Notes: generated by a model not told the origin, from the sequence alone. Positions 46,775 to 59,449 are shown, numbered from the stretch's first letter. The stretch: 64,000 nucleotides of DNA from Dreissena polymorpha (GCF_020536995.1 NC_068359.1:109589082-109653081); one strand, 5' to 3'. Translations and numbers: made by a program.

Positions 46775-47735
46775 AACATTAGGGCCATTGTGGTTATACA
46801 TTATAATCCAGAGGGCGACACTGGCTAATTATGCGATAGTACGATGGCGACAACGCGATAGTAAGATGGCAACAATGCGATAGTACGATGGCGACATTGC
46901 GACATCGCGAAAGTTCGATTGCGACTTTGCGATAATACATTGGCGACAGTGCGACGATGCGATGGCGACAGTGCGATTGAACGATGGCGACATTGCGATA
47001 GAGCGATTATACGATGACGGCAGTGCGAAAATACGATTGCAACAGTGCGATAGTAAGATGGCGACAATGTGATAGTGTGATAATACGATGACGACAGTAC
47101 GACAAAACGATGGCGACAATGCGATAGAACGATGGCAACAATGTGAGAATAAGATGCTGACTGTAGGACAACGCGATAATACGATGGCGACAATGCGATA
47201 GCACGATGGCGATGATTCGATGGCGAGTAGCGACAGTGCGATAGAACGATGGCGACAATGCGATAGAGCGATAATACGATGACGACAGTGCAACAATACG
47301 ATGGCGACAGTGCGATAGAAAGATGGTGACAATGTGATAGTGTGATAATACGATGACGACAGTACGACAATACGATGGCGACAGTGCGATAGTACGATGG
47401 CGACATTGTGATAATTAGATGACGACAGTACGGCAACGCGATAGTACGACGGCGACAATGCGATAGTACGATGGCGACAATGCAATAATACAATGGCGAC
47501 AGTATGATATGACAGTTGCATTGTCGCCATCGTACTATCGCGTTGTCGCATTGTCGCCATCGCAATATCGCAATGTCGCCATCGTATTATCGCGTTGTCG
47601 CATTGTCGCCATCGTACTATTGCATTTTCACCATCGTACTATCGTATTGTCGCCATCATACTATCGCACTATCGCATGTTCGCCCTCTGGATTTTAATGT
47701 ATAACCACGAAGGCCCTATCGTTATTCCGTAGTTG
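46775..47735. mobile_element. Fold-back minisatellite element, copy 3
   Basis: Ends ATTAGGGCCATTGTGGTTAT ACATTA and TAATGTATAACCACGAAGGC CCTATCGTTATTCCGTA; inside are CCAGAGGGCGACA and GCCCTCTGG. The 22-bp GCGATAGTACGATGGCGACA units run 46825-47505 and flip at GTATGATATGACAGTTGC near 47512, leaving a much longer left half. It is diverged from copies 1 and 2. The long open frames in several phases are by-products. Confidence 0.85.
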
Positions 47736-47739
47736 CTAT

Positions 47740-48125
47740 TTAAGGTCTTCGTTATCTGACATATGTGGTCTTACGTCTTTCAGCACCGTACACTTGGCAC
47801 AGCAATCAGTTAAACTGTAGAAGTTGCAGTAGTACTCGGGGTCCTTTGTACTAATCGATCAGAGAGTGTCGTATATTTAATTAAGTATATATTTATCAAA
47901 TACGTATATAGTAAACTAAATGTTTTACACATACGGATGTTATTACTATTGATCATATAGCGGGAGTTTTACACCTACATTAGGATCTTTTGAAGTATAA
48001 CACAGCAAATATCAATAGAGAGGTATTTCTCTTTATTATTTTCTTACAAACTTAATGTGTGTGTTCTTATCTAATATATGTAAATGAACTGTTAACCCCC
48101 CCCCCCAAAAAAAAAAAGTGACAAA
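47740..48125. other. Spacer, nothing recognised
   Basis: AT-rich, with a C-run and an A-run at 48098-48117. No gene is supported. Confidence 0.4.
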
Positions 48126-48135
48126 GATTAACAAA

Positions 48136-48430
48136 ACAAGAGATGTGTTTGTCATAAACACACTGCCCCCTATTGCGCGGCTTTGAAGCCATATATTTGA
48201 TCTTTGACTTTGAAGGATGGCCTTGACCTTGACTTTTCACCACTCAAAATGTGCAGCTCCGTGAGATACACATGCATGCAAAATATCAAGATGCTATCTT
48301 CGATATTATAAAAGTTATCGCAAAACTTTAACCAAGGTTAAAGTTTTGGGACAGAATGACAGAGTGACAGAATGACAGACAGACAAGCCAAAAACAATAC
48401 ACCCCCGATCATTCGATCCGGAGGCATAAC
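48136..48430 (+). mobile_element. SINE-like repeat (GTTTGT...TGTCCCCC family), copy 2
   Basis: ACAAGAGATGTGTTTGTCAT, CGGCTTTGAAGCCATATATT, GACTTTGAAGGATGGCCTTG, CAAGATGCTATCTTCGATAT, a GACAGAATGACAGA tract and a CCCCCGATCATTCGATCCGG end. Diverged from copies 1 and 3. Confidence 0.75.
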
Positions 48431-48439
48431 AATCAATAT

Positions 48440-49440
48440 GATCGTCATATAAATTGATATCATTGCAAACTGGACGAGACAGTGTCGATGCTGTACCTCG
48501 CCTCAAATATTTATAGCACCTATTAATGATTAATTTGTGAAAAATAACATATGATCTGAAATTCGCCACAGGCACAAACATTTTAACCTCCGGTGAGTCT
48601 CGCCTTAAATGCCCCATTCGTATAGCCTATCAATTCTCTAAGTTATTTTTTCGGACTATCAACCGAGTGTTTAGTTAATTGTTGGTATATATTTCATGTC
48701 GACATTCATTGATAACATCTGTAAATATGCTTTCAGAAACAATATTTGTTTTCATCATCAAATGTCTTCACACAAAATAAGTAATTAACGTCGCGGCAAC
48801 ACTAGATAATAGCACGCAACGTCCATTACTCGCATTGCATTGTGGACAATTGATGTGTGTTATATGATTAGATCTCTGTGATATTTTACATAGAGATAAT
48901 TATAACAAATTAACAATAATATATGTTGCATTATTGCTGATCGCAAATGCCAAAATAATTCAATTAAATGAAAGCATGGTCTGCGGAAATGCATTATGCC
49001 TTAACAGCATGGAACAGCAAATTTATTATTATTATTAATTATATTATTATTAGAGTAATTATTTTTTTTTATTAGTATTATTTGTATTATTATCATTATT
49101 ATCACTATAATCATCATTATTACAAATTGTATAATAAGTATAAGTTTCGTTCTTTTATTTTATTTTTTAATGATAATTTAACATGTTCACAGTGTGAGAT
49201 AATTTTATTTGATTATATCATTGTATTCCAACAACCAGAAAGTAAATAATATTATAGCAATATTATTTATTTGATTCAATAAAAAATATCGTACGGGACT
49301 TAAATATAGCAAAAGTAATTTGTTCATCAATATTATAATTATTTGAATTTAGTCCTGAAGTTGTTGGGCTTTATATAGCATATATACAAACACCCTGCAA
49401 GAAGGTTTTATATCGCCGCCACAGAACTAGGTCTTGTATC
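48440..49440. other. AT-rich spacer with ATT microsatellite
   Basis: Imperfect (ATT)n at 49022-49130; otherwise no recognised feature. Confidence 0.45.
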
Positions 49441-49459
49441 GACACCCCGCTATACAGGG

Positions 49460-49583
<124 letters not shown>

Positions 49584-49586
49584 AAC

Positions 49587-49733
49587 ACGCTGTATTTAAT
49601 TTTTCATTTCCGTTCATAATAAAACATCTGACGACGTCATTTCCGTTCATAATAAAACATCTGAAAATAAAAATGGCCGCTGATGAAGACCGTGATGTCG
49701 AAAGCTTCGGCAAAAAAATAAATACAGCGTTTT
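49587..49733 (+). repeat. Short repeat with hammerhead-like core
   Basis: Between two AT microsatellites lies a segment bounded by ACGCTGTATTTA and TAAATACAGCGT (inverted). It holds two direct copies of CATTTCCGTTCATAATAAAA CATCTGA and then CTGATGAAGACCGTGATGTC GAAAGC (49680-49705). CTGATGA plus a GAC/GTC stem plus GAAA is the conserved core of a hammerhead ribozyme, as found in Penelope-type and other retroelement termini. The stem III end (GCTTCGGC then AAA) lacks the expected U at the cleavage site, so it is probably decayed. Confidence 0.4.
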
Positions 49734-49774
49734 TTTTAAATACTACAAGGCTTATAGAGACTTTGTTATAAATG

Positions 49775-49781
49775 TATATTT

Positions 49782-49858
<77 letters not shown>
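49775..49858. repeat. (AT)n microsatellite
   Basis: Near-perfect TA dinucleotide run. Confidence 0.95.
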
Positions 49859-50387
49859 TATGTAAATATATATATAATCTGAAAATATTGTCTTAAATCA
49901 ATGTTATATCTTTGTATTAAAGCACTGTAACACTCATGACTGTAAATTAGGCATTACCATATTTCTTTACAGCGTAATGCATGTACATCATCGATATATA
50001 TATAACATTTAAAACGAAAATTGTTTTAAAATTCAAATGTTTGCATGGTGTAAGAACTACTGTTTTGATATCTTTGTTTATGGACAACGTGTTTACGTTG
50101 AACGTCCGAAAAAAAAATGTCCGAAAATTACTTTAAGCTGTTAAAACGCGAAATTAAGTTGAATTGAAACAACAATGCGTTAAATAGTATTATTTAGCAA
50201 TCTGACATTTTTCACGGCGACTGATCGGAGCAATCTCACGGGGGTACTGTGAAAATCGTCAGATTTCCGATTCATCTGACAGATCTCACGATCTGACAAT
50301 ATTCACGCTCATTCACGGTCTATTTCGTTTCCGTAGAGATAGCTTATGTCGTCCGTTTGTAAGCTCAAATTTGATTGGCTTATGGGT

Positions 50388-53046
50388 TCAATGGCTTATT
50401 TTAAAAATAAATGCTGCTCGAGCAGAACTTTTAAACAGCGTGCTCGTCTCATTGTGGTTGGACACAACGGTCACAATGTCGCCCTCTGGCGGCATCATCA
50501 CGCTGTACATCTTGTGGATGACGCCATTGTCTGCGTTCTTGTCGAAGGCAATCAACTGAACGCCTTGTGCCGTACGGGCCTGGAATGAAAATACAACTTT
50601 CTGTTCATTGATTTTATAACTATTTTTAATAATAATTAAAATCTGCTAAAGCAAACAACAAATCACTTTAATGATTACTCTTTATTACTAGAAATTGTAT
50701 TTATTTTATCTGTATACATATAATGTACATTATTTTTAAAATAAAAATTGTTAACGATCTCAAGATAGGAGATATCAGACAGACTTACATTGTTGTGATT
50801 ATATTTGATGAATCTGATTGGCTGTCCTTGAACAGACGTGGCCGTTATTTCATTGGTAATTTGTGATGTCGCAATTCCAGATTTTATGAAATATGTATGT
50901 TTACTAAGTATTTGAATTATAATATAAAAAAATGTTCCTGGTAAGTGTTATTCAATAAAGCTAGTGCCGCGTTACTAGTAAGATTATTGTTTTTGTATTT
51001 AGTTAATAATATAGATTGACTTTATTGAAAATTTGGTTACACGGATTGCATAAAATGCTTAGTTTATACTGAGATATAACTAAAAGTTCCAGAAAGTAAA
51101 TATCAATAACTATGTTAAAAGTAATATCGCTACTGAGGTAAATATATGTATTGTAAATGTTAAATATTGTTCCTTAATAATTTACTTGTACATTGACTGT
51201 CTTAAATAAATATAACATCTTAGCATGGTGGTTAGAAACCAAACATATTAAATGATATTAAGCGAAAACGTCACAACTTAGAAGTCGACATGATCGTAAC
51301 TTAAGACATGAAACATTCACATTATGTTTTGATACGTGTTTGCTATTCTATTTTATCATACCACCGTATTGATATCTGCCTGATATAGCGTTGCCTGATA
51401 TATATTTTATATCATGGTCAATAGGAAGTTCTTATATCAGTCAATGTTTGGAGTTACGTGGGATTTGCAATAAAGTCAACTATTTCTATCAACATGAATC
51501 AGGTTCAACAAAAAAAAAAAACAATTTGATACCAAGAACGTACATATTTTATTCTAATTTAAAGTCATAAATCACAAAAACGTTTATTTTTTAAAAATCA
51601 CCACAGCCCGCACTACAGAAGTTAAATGACGTCATCAATGGGGCAATTAGTCTTAAATGTCGATATAGTCGTTGCACTCGCAAGTGTTAGTGTTGCACAG
51701 AAAGTCAAGACAAATAATAACTGTATGCTAATCCACAACTATTTAAACAAACGATTTAACGCGCTTATGTCAATGTTGACACCATCATAAAAAGTCAATT
51801 TCAATACACATCTCCAAAATGGTGTCTCCAAACTATTCGGTGAAGTGTGTTCTTCGATTAAATTTGTCGTTGCAATCCATTCCTGATATGCAATTCAAGA
51901 CGTTTATAATTAAAGCGGGTGTACTCTTCCCATTCGTAGTGAAAACAATACGATGTTTAAACTAAGCGATTATTCGTGTCGTCTTTTAGAACGCCGTTGC
52001 TACATGTATGTCAACGTGTAAAAGCCGGATCAGCAAAATCAGCGTACATTTTAAATATCAACAAGATATGTGTTTGTCAGAAACACTATGTCCCCCTTTG
52101 CGCCGCCTTGAAGCTATATATTTGACCTTTGATCTTGAAGGATGACCTTGACCTTTCACCACTCAAAATGTGCAGCTCCATGCGATACATATGCATGCCA
52201 AATATCAAGTTGCTATCTTCAATATTGCAAAAGTTATTGCAAATGTTAAAGTTGGCGCAAACCAACAGACCAACCAACCAACAGACAGGGCAAAAACAAT
52301 ATGTCCCCCACTATAGTGGTGGGGGGCATAAAAATGGATTGTTTTGCAGATTTTTAGGAAAGTGTGGTATGATAAACAGAAAACAGGTTACTGTCCCATC
52401 GTTTTGTAATATATCAGGCTCGGCACGAATAAAATATCGGCTCGGCAAGCCTCGCCGTTATATTATTCTATGCCTCGCCTGATATATTACAAAATGATGG
52501 GACAGTAACCTGTTATTCTCTATTTATACGTATGCACCGATATCAGTTCCCACTAAAGACAGTTAGAACGCAGTACTACATCTGTTGTTTTTACAGCAAT
52601 ATGATGTATTGACTACACTGATTAATTATCAACGAGCACTGATATTTTGATAAACAAATTATGCATTTGCGGAAAACGGGGTTTTCATGTGCGCTTTAAG
52701 ACCATCCTGGAATAAACACTTCATACAGAAAATACAATAGCCCATGCGAGAAGACAGACGTTTAGAAGGTATGTCAATTCTTTTGCACGAATAAAACACA
52801 CATCGCTTACTTTTTAAAATTAGTAGGCTATCAATGACGATCAAGAAGCATTAAAACCGATTTTTTCACGACGCGATTCAGAATTATATATTTCTTACCT
52901 TAGTTAAGCGTGTCTACGAGCCCGGCCTGCGTTACCAAGGATACGAGAGTGGTGTAGTCCTGGTCTTCCGCCAGAATCTCTACCGTGCTGAGAGCCCGAC
53001 ATCCAAACACCGACACCGACAATAACAGCGTCAAAGTCCGAAGCAT
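50388..53046 (-). CDS. Secreted fasciclin (FAS1) domain protein, fragmentary
   Basis: Three minus-strand exons. Exon 53046-52899: ATG, signal peptide MLRTLTLLLSVSVFGCRA, then LSTVEILAEDQDYTTLVSLV and TQAGLVDTLN, the classic FAS1 opening; a TAA sits in frame just before the donor G|GTAAGA. Exon about 50905-50789: KHTYFIKSGIATSQITNEI, ATSVQGQPIRFIKYNHNN, matching the FAS1 YHV-G...I...G..IRF strand region, donor GTAAGT. Exon 50579-50388: ARTAQGVQLIAFDKNADNGV, IHKMYSVMMPPEGDIVTVVS, the NGVIHxxxxVxxPP signature, then ETSTLFKSSARA and a stop. FAS1 proteins are extracellular adhesion or matrix proteins. The exon for the H1 box (GPFTxFAPTxxAF) was not found, although DGLKAHMKTPFSANA after an acceptor near 52,710 is a weak hint. 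The in-frame stop and missing centre suggest a pseudogene or an unresolved exon. Confidence 0.7.
52061..52333 (+). mobile_element. SINE-like repeat (GTTTGT...TGTCCCCC family), copy 3
   Basis: ACAAGATATGTGTTTGTCAG, GATCTTGAAGGATGACCTTG, CAAGTTGCTATCTTCAATAT, CAACAGACAGGGCAAAAACA and ATATGTCCCCCACTATAGTG GTGGGGGGCATAAA. It lies in an intron of the FAS1 gene, in the opposite orientation. Confidence 0.8.
52382..52514. mobile_element. Hairpin MITE, 133 bp
   Basis: AACAGGTTACTGTCCCATCG TTTTGTAATATATCAGGC is mirrored by GCCTGATATATTACAAAATG ATGGGACAGTAACCTGTT with one or two mismatches, around a GGCTCGGC-rich loop. It is in an intron of the FAS1 gene. Confidence 0.85.
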
Positions 53047-53119
53047 TTCCGATGTGAGCAGTGACGTTATGAATCAAAAGACGAGGGATCCCTGGCGATT
53101 TCGTCCCTGGTTCGAACCG

Positions 53120-53126
53120 TTTTATA
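53120..53126 (-). promoter_or_regulatory. TATA box of the FAS1 gene
   Basis: TATAAAA (minus strand, in GGCCTATAAAACGG) lies 74 bases before the ATG at 53046, in locally GC-richer DNA. This predicts a start about 30 bases downstream and a short 5' UTR. It supports the exon as a genuine transcription unit start. Confidence 0.55.
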
Positions 53127-53219
53127 GGCCCTGCGTGCAGGAGTCACGCGGCCACACATGTGTAGGTATGCGGGGCAATGGCTTGGTCAGTATTTACATT
53201 TGACCCGTGAATACCAGTT

Positions 53220-55230
53220 GAACTCACGTGTTCAATCAGACTCAAGCATTCCACGATCGCTTCGATGAAAATGTGCCACAATGTTTTGGTCGGGTATTAA
53301 AACGACTTCATGTCCAATATCGCACTGTTTAACTATCTATCAACATTATGAACACACTGGAGTGCTTTCAGTTTTACTTCATTACTAATCGTGTTAATCA
53401 TAATAATTTACTAATAGTTACAATACATACAATTTTCGTATTAATTTCATGCTTTTGATGATGGTATAGCCATACAAATTATTATTAACCACATCTGTAT
53501 AATAAGTGAAAACCTAATGCTGTAGGACTGGATGGCGATGTCACTTTAATCATGTGCACAGACAGGTGACAAGCTGATGGGGACGTGAGATGCAATCGAA
53601 GGAGGTTGGACGTTTCGACGGGATTCCATTCTATCAAACGCACTTCGCTTAATTTGGCGATATCGTGTTTTCGAAACGGTTATAGAACTGCTTATGCAAC
53701 GATCTGTCTTAGATTTCGATTAAAAGACTCTCGTTAACAATTTGAAAGAATTCAACAAAATTTTATAAAAGCAGTAATATACTGATTGTATTCGTAGTAA
53801 AAAAGTATTAAGAATGCATTGAGTGTGTTTCTTTTATACACTCGTTCTCACGGCAATTGGGATTTTAGAAACAGAAAACGAAAAAAAAGTACTGCAATTT
53901 CTTTTTTTCCTGTGATTTTTTTCTTTGACCATCTAAGAACATTAGGGAAAGACGCTGGCATCATCATGCAATTACTTTTCTTGAAGTAGCTTGCCAAGTA
54001 GAACCGCGGTAAAAGGTTTATTTTACTCTAATGAAATGCCCGAGACATTCTAGCCTTCAAATATAATGCATTGAGTTGTTTGTTTTGTATAGAAATACAA
54101 GTATTTAGTAACTCTTTTACAAAAATTAACATATTGAACTAACGTAAATCGAAGACACAATCTTCAAATATTTCATAAAACTTTCAGAAATAAAATTTTA
54201 AGATGATCATTGAAACAGATTGAAATCGACTTTCTGTCTGTTATGCCGATAGGTCAAACTTCAAATTGTGCGCTGTTGCACACAACGGTTTCCCTTTAAG
54301 GTATTCCTTTCAATTTTCTCCTTTCATGTATGTATAAACAGAAACAAATCCACTTAAGGACGATATCTACATATACTTAAGTTGAGGTAAGGTTCAATCT
54401 TGCAGGTAAAATGTCTCGAACATTTCACGGATAATCACCCGGAGAATATTTTAATATAAGGGCATTAAATCGTGCATAAACATAACAATAATATATTTTG
54501 CTGAACTTTTTAATTATACAAATCAATATTGTATAACATTTGAACAAGTCTGATAACTAAGAACAGAAATGTTCGCCTATTTCCTTATGCTTAAACGAAA
54601 CCATTATACAGAAGTTATTATAGTTGTGCGTTTACAAAATAAGCATTCACATTACATAGTTTATATTGGCACTTCAACAACAACAACCACAATGAAACAA
54701 CTGAACACTTTTAAACAGTTTCTGATAATATCTAACCAGTGATAAATTTTTTAAACCGAATCGAACATTTCATACAAATGTGTCGAATATTTCAAAACTA
54801 GATTTCATCACTTACACCATCGGCAACAAATTGTCACATGTATTCTGTGTTTGTTTTTGTGTTTAAAATGTCATTGCATATTGTAAGTTTAAAACTTAGT
54901 GAAAAAAAACAACATTCGACATAACATACAGACGCCGACTTATACACATGATTATGTGCAAAACAAAAAAAAATCATATGGATCTTTGCATTCAATGTAT
55001 ACGTTGTCAAAACAGTTTTGAAGTTGTACGCGACATCATATCTAAAAAGTCTCAATGATATGTTTTGATAAATATAAAGATGTAGCTTTAAAATAAACAC
55101 AAAACCTTGAAGTCTTCTTTCGAAATGTTCGCTACCCGATGCTGTTTTATGCATTATAAATGCTCACTAAACATTATCCTCAATGAAATACATGAACACT
55201 CAATATTCAAACAACAGTTAATAAACTGCA
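53220..55230. other. AT-rich DNA with GAACATTTCA-type motifs
   Basis: No gene is supported. The segment 53820-53875 (ATACACTCGTTCTCACGGCA ATTGGGATTTTAG) is inverted relative to 57718-57760. Motifs related to CTCGAACATTTCA occur at 54412 and 54765 and in reverse at 54040 and 55120. Confidence 0.4.
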
Positions 55231-55249
55231 TGCCATATAAAAACCTTCA

Positions 55250-56165
55250 ATCACCAAGGTAGTGCAAAAATCAACTGCAATCGGCTTGAACAAATTTGAT
55301 GAAGATCGGATGAAAACTATTTGATTTAGAGAGAGTAAACACTGTTGTGGACTAAGCCCGTCGCTCACCTGCACACAACATGTGTTCCAATGGTATGACC
55401 CATTTTAACTTGGGTATAAAACAAAGCACTGCCTCTTCTTATGTCTGTGTATTTGTTATGTTAATAGGCTTCTTTTGTTTCTCTTTTTTTCGCTCTGTTT
55501 CGGACAATTCCGAAGACGGTATGTTACTTTTTCTTCTTTTTTCCCTCTCTTTTTTAAGTAACCCGCATAGTCCTTCTCTTTTAATCTCTTTCTAGTATAG
55601 TCCTGGCAAATGTCAACCCTAGACTTCACCATGGTCAACTGAAAAAAATAAACCAGACAATCATTTTCAGAAAATCGGCAAACGTTGAAAAATATATCAA
55701 CTGTTCCGCTTATACTTTTTAAATGATTTAATCAGGACAAACATGCTTGCAAGAATACCAAATTGTCGCAAAATAAGCTAAGCTAAGATGTGGTAATTAT
55801 TCAAAAGAATTAGACACCGGCAATGCAATAAGTGACCCTGTCACCTAGTTTTTAACCTTGCATGACCCATGTTCGACCTTGATCCAAAAAGCATAAAGAT
55901 ACAACTTCTGACTAAGTTTAAATGAATAATATTCGAAATTATTTGAAACCATGGTGAATGGCTAATCAGCACCGTGACCTAGTTTTTGACATTACATGAC
56001 CCACATTCTATGTTGACCTAGATATCATCGATACACAAGTTTTGTTCAAATGTGATGAAGATCGGATCAAAACTATTTGATTTAAAGAGAAAACAGTACA
56101 AAACACTGTGGTGGAAAAAGCCCGTCGACCGCCGCAGGCACCTGAACACCAAGTGTGTTCCAATG
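55250..56165 (+). mobile_element. Fragments of the AAGATCGGATGAAAACTACT SINE-like family
   Basis: Pieces at 55285-55400 (GATGAAGATCGGATGAAAAC, CTGTTGTGGACTAAGCCCGT) and 55810-56165 (TGACCCATGTTCGACCTTGA, TGACCTAGATATCATCGATA, GATCGGATCAAAACTATTTG, AAGCCCGTCGACCGCCGCAG). Both are followed by GTGTTCCAATGGTATGACCC ATTTTAACTTGGGTATAA, so a larger repeat unit has been duplicated with a period of about 780 bp. Confidence 0.65.
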
Positions 56166-56169
56166 GTAT

Positions 56170-58320
56170 GACCCATTTTAACTTGGGTATAACACAAGGC
56201 ACAATAATAAAGGAAAAGTCTTCCCTGTTGACTTGATGCATAATTTATGATGATAGTACTATGGAGTCTTAAATAATCGCTATTAAATGCAAAGGAAATG
56301 TGCGATACATTTTTGACATGTACGGGACCGTTGTATCAATGTTTTTCTGCGTAGAATATAATTTGAATTGTAAATATATTTCCGACATTTAAACCGTTTT
56401 ACCATATACTAACAATTTCTATGCAAGGAAAACTGAAAAATGTACAGTTCATTAAAAACTTCCAGAATGCTATAGAAATATAAAATTGTTTATAACAGTG
56501 GTATTTGGTACAAGTTTAAACTAGCAAAGTTTTGTTTTAAACTAAATCATTTTTTCAATCTTCCTGATGCGAATACTTAAAAATTAAATAGAAATCACAA
56601 TGTGTACGATATATATTATTTCTATCTGAACTTTGTTGAACATGGAGGCACAAAGTTGAATGAAATGTTCGATACCAAATGTCTCGGACATTTCACAGGT
56701 TATTTTACGGACAATGAAAGTATTTCTGTCCAAAAAACATTTGTATCATATTGATTAAATATCAATAATTCAAATTGCAAAACCTGCTCAAACTTCAAAC
56801 AAACAATTTCATATATCAGACAAAAATGTTAAACAACTTACCACTTATTTTCAATACACCTTCCCGGGCGTCTTCATACAAATATAGCGGAGATAAACCA
56901 CCTTGTTATTCCAGGAACATGTGGAATAGCGATGACGTCATATCGTTTCACTAATTCTTAATTATGACATCAGCTACTTGAATTACAAGTTTTCGTATCG
57001 GAAATTTCAGTCTCGGACAATTCTTGCACACTTATTTCTTTTCTTAAACTGAATACTTTTCCGGACATGTATGTCTTTTCTGGTTATAAATGCTTGTGAT
57101 GTCAAGCCAATTTAAAAGAGATAAAACATCAACCATACACTTATTGACAGCGAATAGAATTGCCGTATCGGACATTTCAGATTTAGGTAATTAAGACACA
57201 TGAACTCACTCTCTCGTGTATAATTCTGATTTTTAATGGTAATAAGCAAAGTGAAACTTAAAGTGTCATATGATGCATTTCTTAGAGCTGCCAAACAAAA
57301 TCGGATATCTTTCATGTGGGTATAAACGTTCTTTCAAGTAGCTCTGGAATATGTGGTCTCGGACATTTCATATGTTTTCTATCTTTAACGACATTAAACA
57401 GCGTGCGTGTTCAACTAGATATTTACTAACTTTTTACTTGTTTTGCGATTGGCAGGCTCCAAAGACCCGACTCTTACTAAAAATATTGGAAACTCGTTAA
57501 TTTTTTTACAGCCATAATGTCAGAATAAGCATGTAAAAAGAGAGCTTTCCTCCGACGACAGTCTCGAACATTTCATTTTTGTGTCATTTTTACTTATTCA
57601 AGGCAATGTAAGTATCACCGACAACTTCTATTGTACTTTTTCTTATTGATATAAAAGATACAAAATATTTGACTAAAAAGTTGGCATGTCAAAAGAATTA
57701 TTTCAAGCTGTAGCCATTGAAAACTAAAATCCCAATTCCCGTGAGAATGAGTGTATAATGGATTTAATGTGTCTCTTACCAAAACTTGTTTGCTCTCGCT
57801 TCTCTCTGTCTTGTGTATTAACGCCGGATAATCCAGAACAGAACTTTAGCACAATCTTAAATCTGCAAAATGATGGACAATCTGAATATAAAATGTACTG
57901 CCAAGTATGTTTCAACTGAAACAAGAGTTATAGTTTTCTATTATACGCTAGTTACATCGGCATCGATTAATTCACTCTTTGTCTTAAGAAACATTAGCCT
58001 CAATATAACATTATGTTAGAATGAATAAGTAAGCAGCTGCAGTACGGTACTTACATAAGTTATAATGTGGTTCATGAACAATTACTCTGAATCTTGCATC
58101 AGATGAGATTGAACCATGTATGCCATCACAGAAGGATTGCTTGTAAATAGCTGCTTCAGTTAAAAATGATCGTTTGCATACATTGAGAATATTCTATAGT
58201 AAATGTGATTTATTGCACCGGTAGATGACACTCACCGTGCGAACGCTTTAAACAATATTGGATTGATGGCATTATAATATGATTGGTAGATTGACAAAGA
58301 CAATTAAGAGATAAAGGTAG
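56170..58320. other. AT-rich DNA with repeated TCGGACATTTCA motif
   Basis: No gene found. CTCGGACATTTCA or a close variant occurs near 56688, 57003, 57168, 57358 and 57566. Confidence 0.4.
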
Positions 58321-58332
58321 ACATATTTGTAA

Positions 58333-58463
58333 TATTTCAAATACAAAACATCTTACCGTGATTTACACTGATACAACATTTTTTGTTGTATCTGGCCTGC
58401 TTATACAAAACATGTCGTTGTGTCAGTGTTAATCACGATAAGATGTTTTGTATTTGAAATAGT
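58333..58463. mobile_element. Hairpin MITE, about 130 bp
   Basis: ATTTCAAATACAAAACATCT TACCGTGATTTACACTGATACAAC pairs with GTTGTGTCAGTGTTAATCAC GATAAGATGTTTTGTATTTGAAAT, about 45 bp per arm, few mismatches. Non-coding. Confidence 0.85.
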
Positions 58464-58469
58464 ACAAAT

Positions 58470-59440
58470 CTGTCACAAAACACGTGAATTAAACCCCCTT
58501 TTCACAGAGCACGGCCAAAATAATAAAATTTAAATTTAAGAGCCTATTTCAGACAAATACGTCAGTAAACGTTACATATTGCACAAGTTATCAGTCAGTC
58601 CAATACACACAGCTTATAAAAACTACCACAATACATTGTAACTGATAGTTAAGTCGCCCATACCTCAAGTCTGGTCTAGAGCTACGCTGTCCGCTTCAAA
58701 TTAATACAAGATTGTGTGTTCTCATTAGCGGACAGGGTAGCTTACAAATAAAGTGCGCGATAACGCAGACTTGTCTGGTATGCCATAAGACCCATTTTCG
58801 CATGACGCAGGTCGTTTGGCCTTTGATTTGTAGAAAAACAACCGGATTATCACAGTCATGAGATATATACACTGTATTTACAGGTGCCATGCGAGTTTGA
58901 TTTTTTTTAAAGACTTTGAGTACGTCAATTGTGATGCTACAATAAATTACTTAGACGTTTACTACTGAAGTTAAAATGCAATTGTAATATTAAATTTAAA
59001 ATAATTACCAGCTTGTGTTTAAATAAAAAAAAGTAGTTAAATAGACTCGTTCATGGGTTGAGTGTCCCTTGAACAAAACATCCGGATATGAATTCATTAG
59101 TTATATGGTGCTTTTTGAAATAACAAAATTTTAGCATTAAATTTTGTTTCAAATGAAATCATCAACTCTTTTTCAAAACACGTTTCGATATAAACGATGA
59201 ACATACTTTTTTTAAAGTGTCGAAATCTAATAGAAGACGTTTTTGCTTTCCGATATTGATGATTGCATGAGTCAAAAACATCTGCAGAAATTCTATATAA
59301 ACGTGAGTAAACAATTAATCGTATATAAGCGAAGAAAAAGTGCGTTTATGCTCCAGAATGCATGTGTGTGATAACAACTTACAATCAAAGCGCCGTAGGC
59401 GCTGAAGGCCTGGGGCTAGATTTAGTGTGCTTGGGAAAAT
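58470..59440. other. Spacer with one dispersed repeat trace
   Basis: GCCATAAGACCCATTTTCGC ATGACGCAGGTCG at 58783 repeats the motif found at 9960, 33460 and 42768. The end-type AATCAAAGCGCCGTAGGCGC lies at 59382. No gene was recognised. Confidence 0.45.
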
Positions 59441-59449
59441 TTTAAGTTC

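Noticed and set aside
50346-50588. 80-residue plus-strand frame MSSVCKLKFDWLMG
   Set aside because: It is the antisense shadow of the minus-strand FAS1 exon at 50579-50388, which has the recognisable NGVIH signature.
55380-55595. 71-residue plus-strand frame rich in F, S and L
   Set aside because: It begins within a SINE-like fragment and continues through low-complexity T-rich DNA; no domain or splice support.
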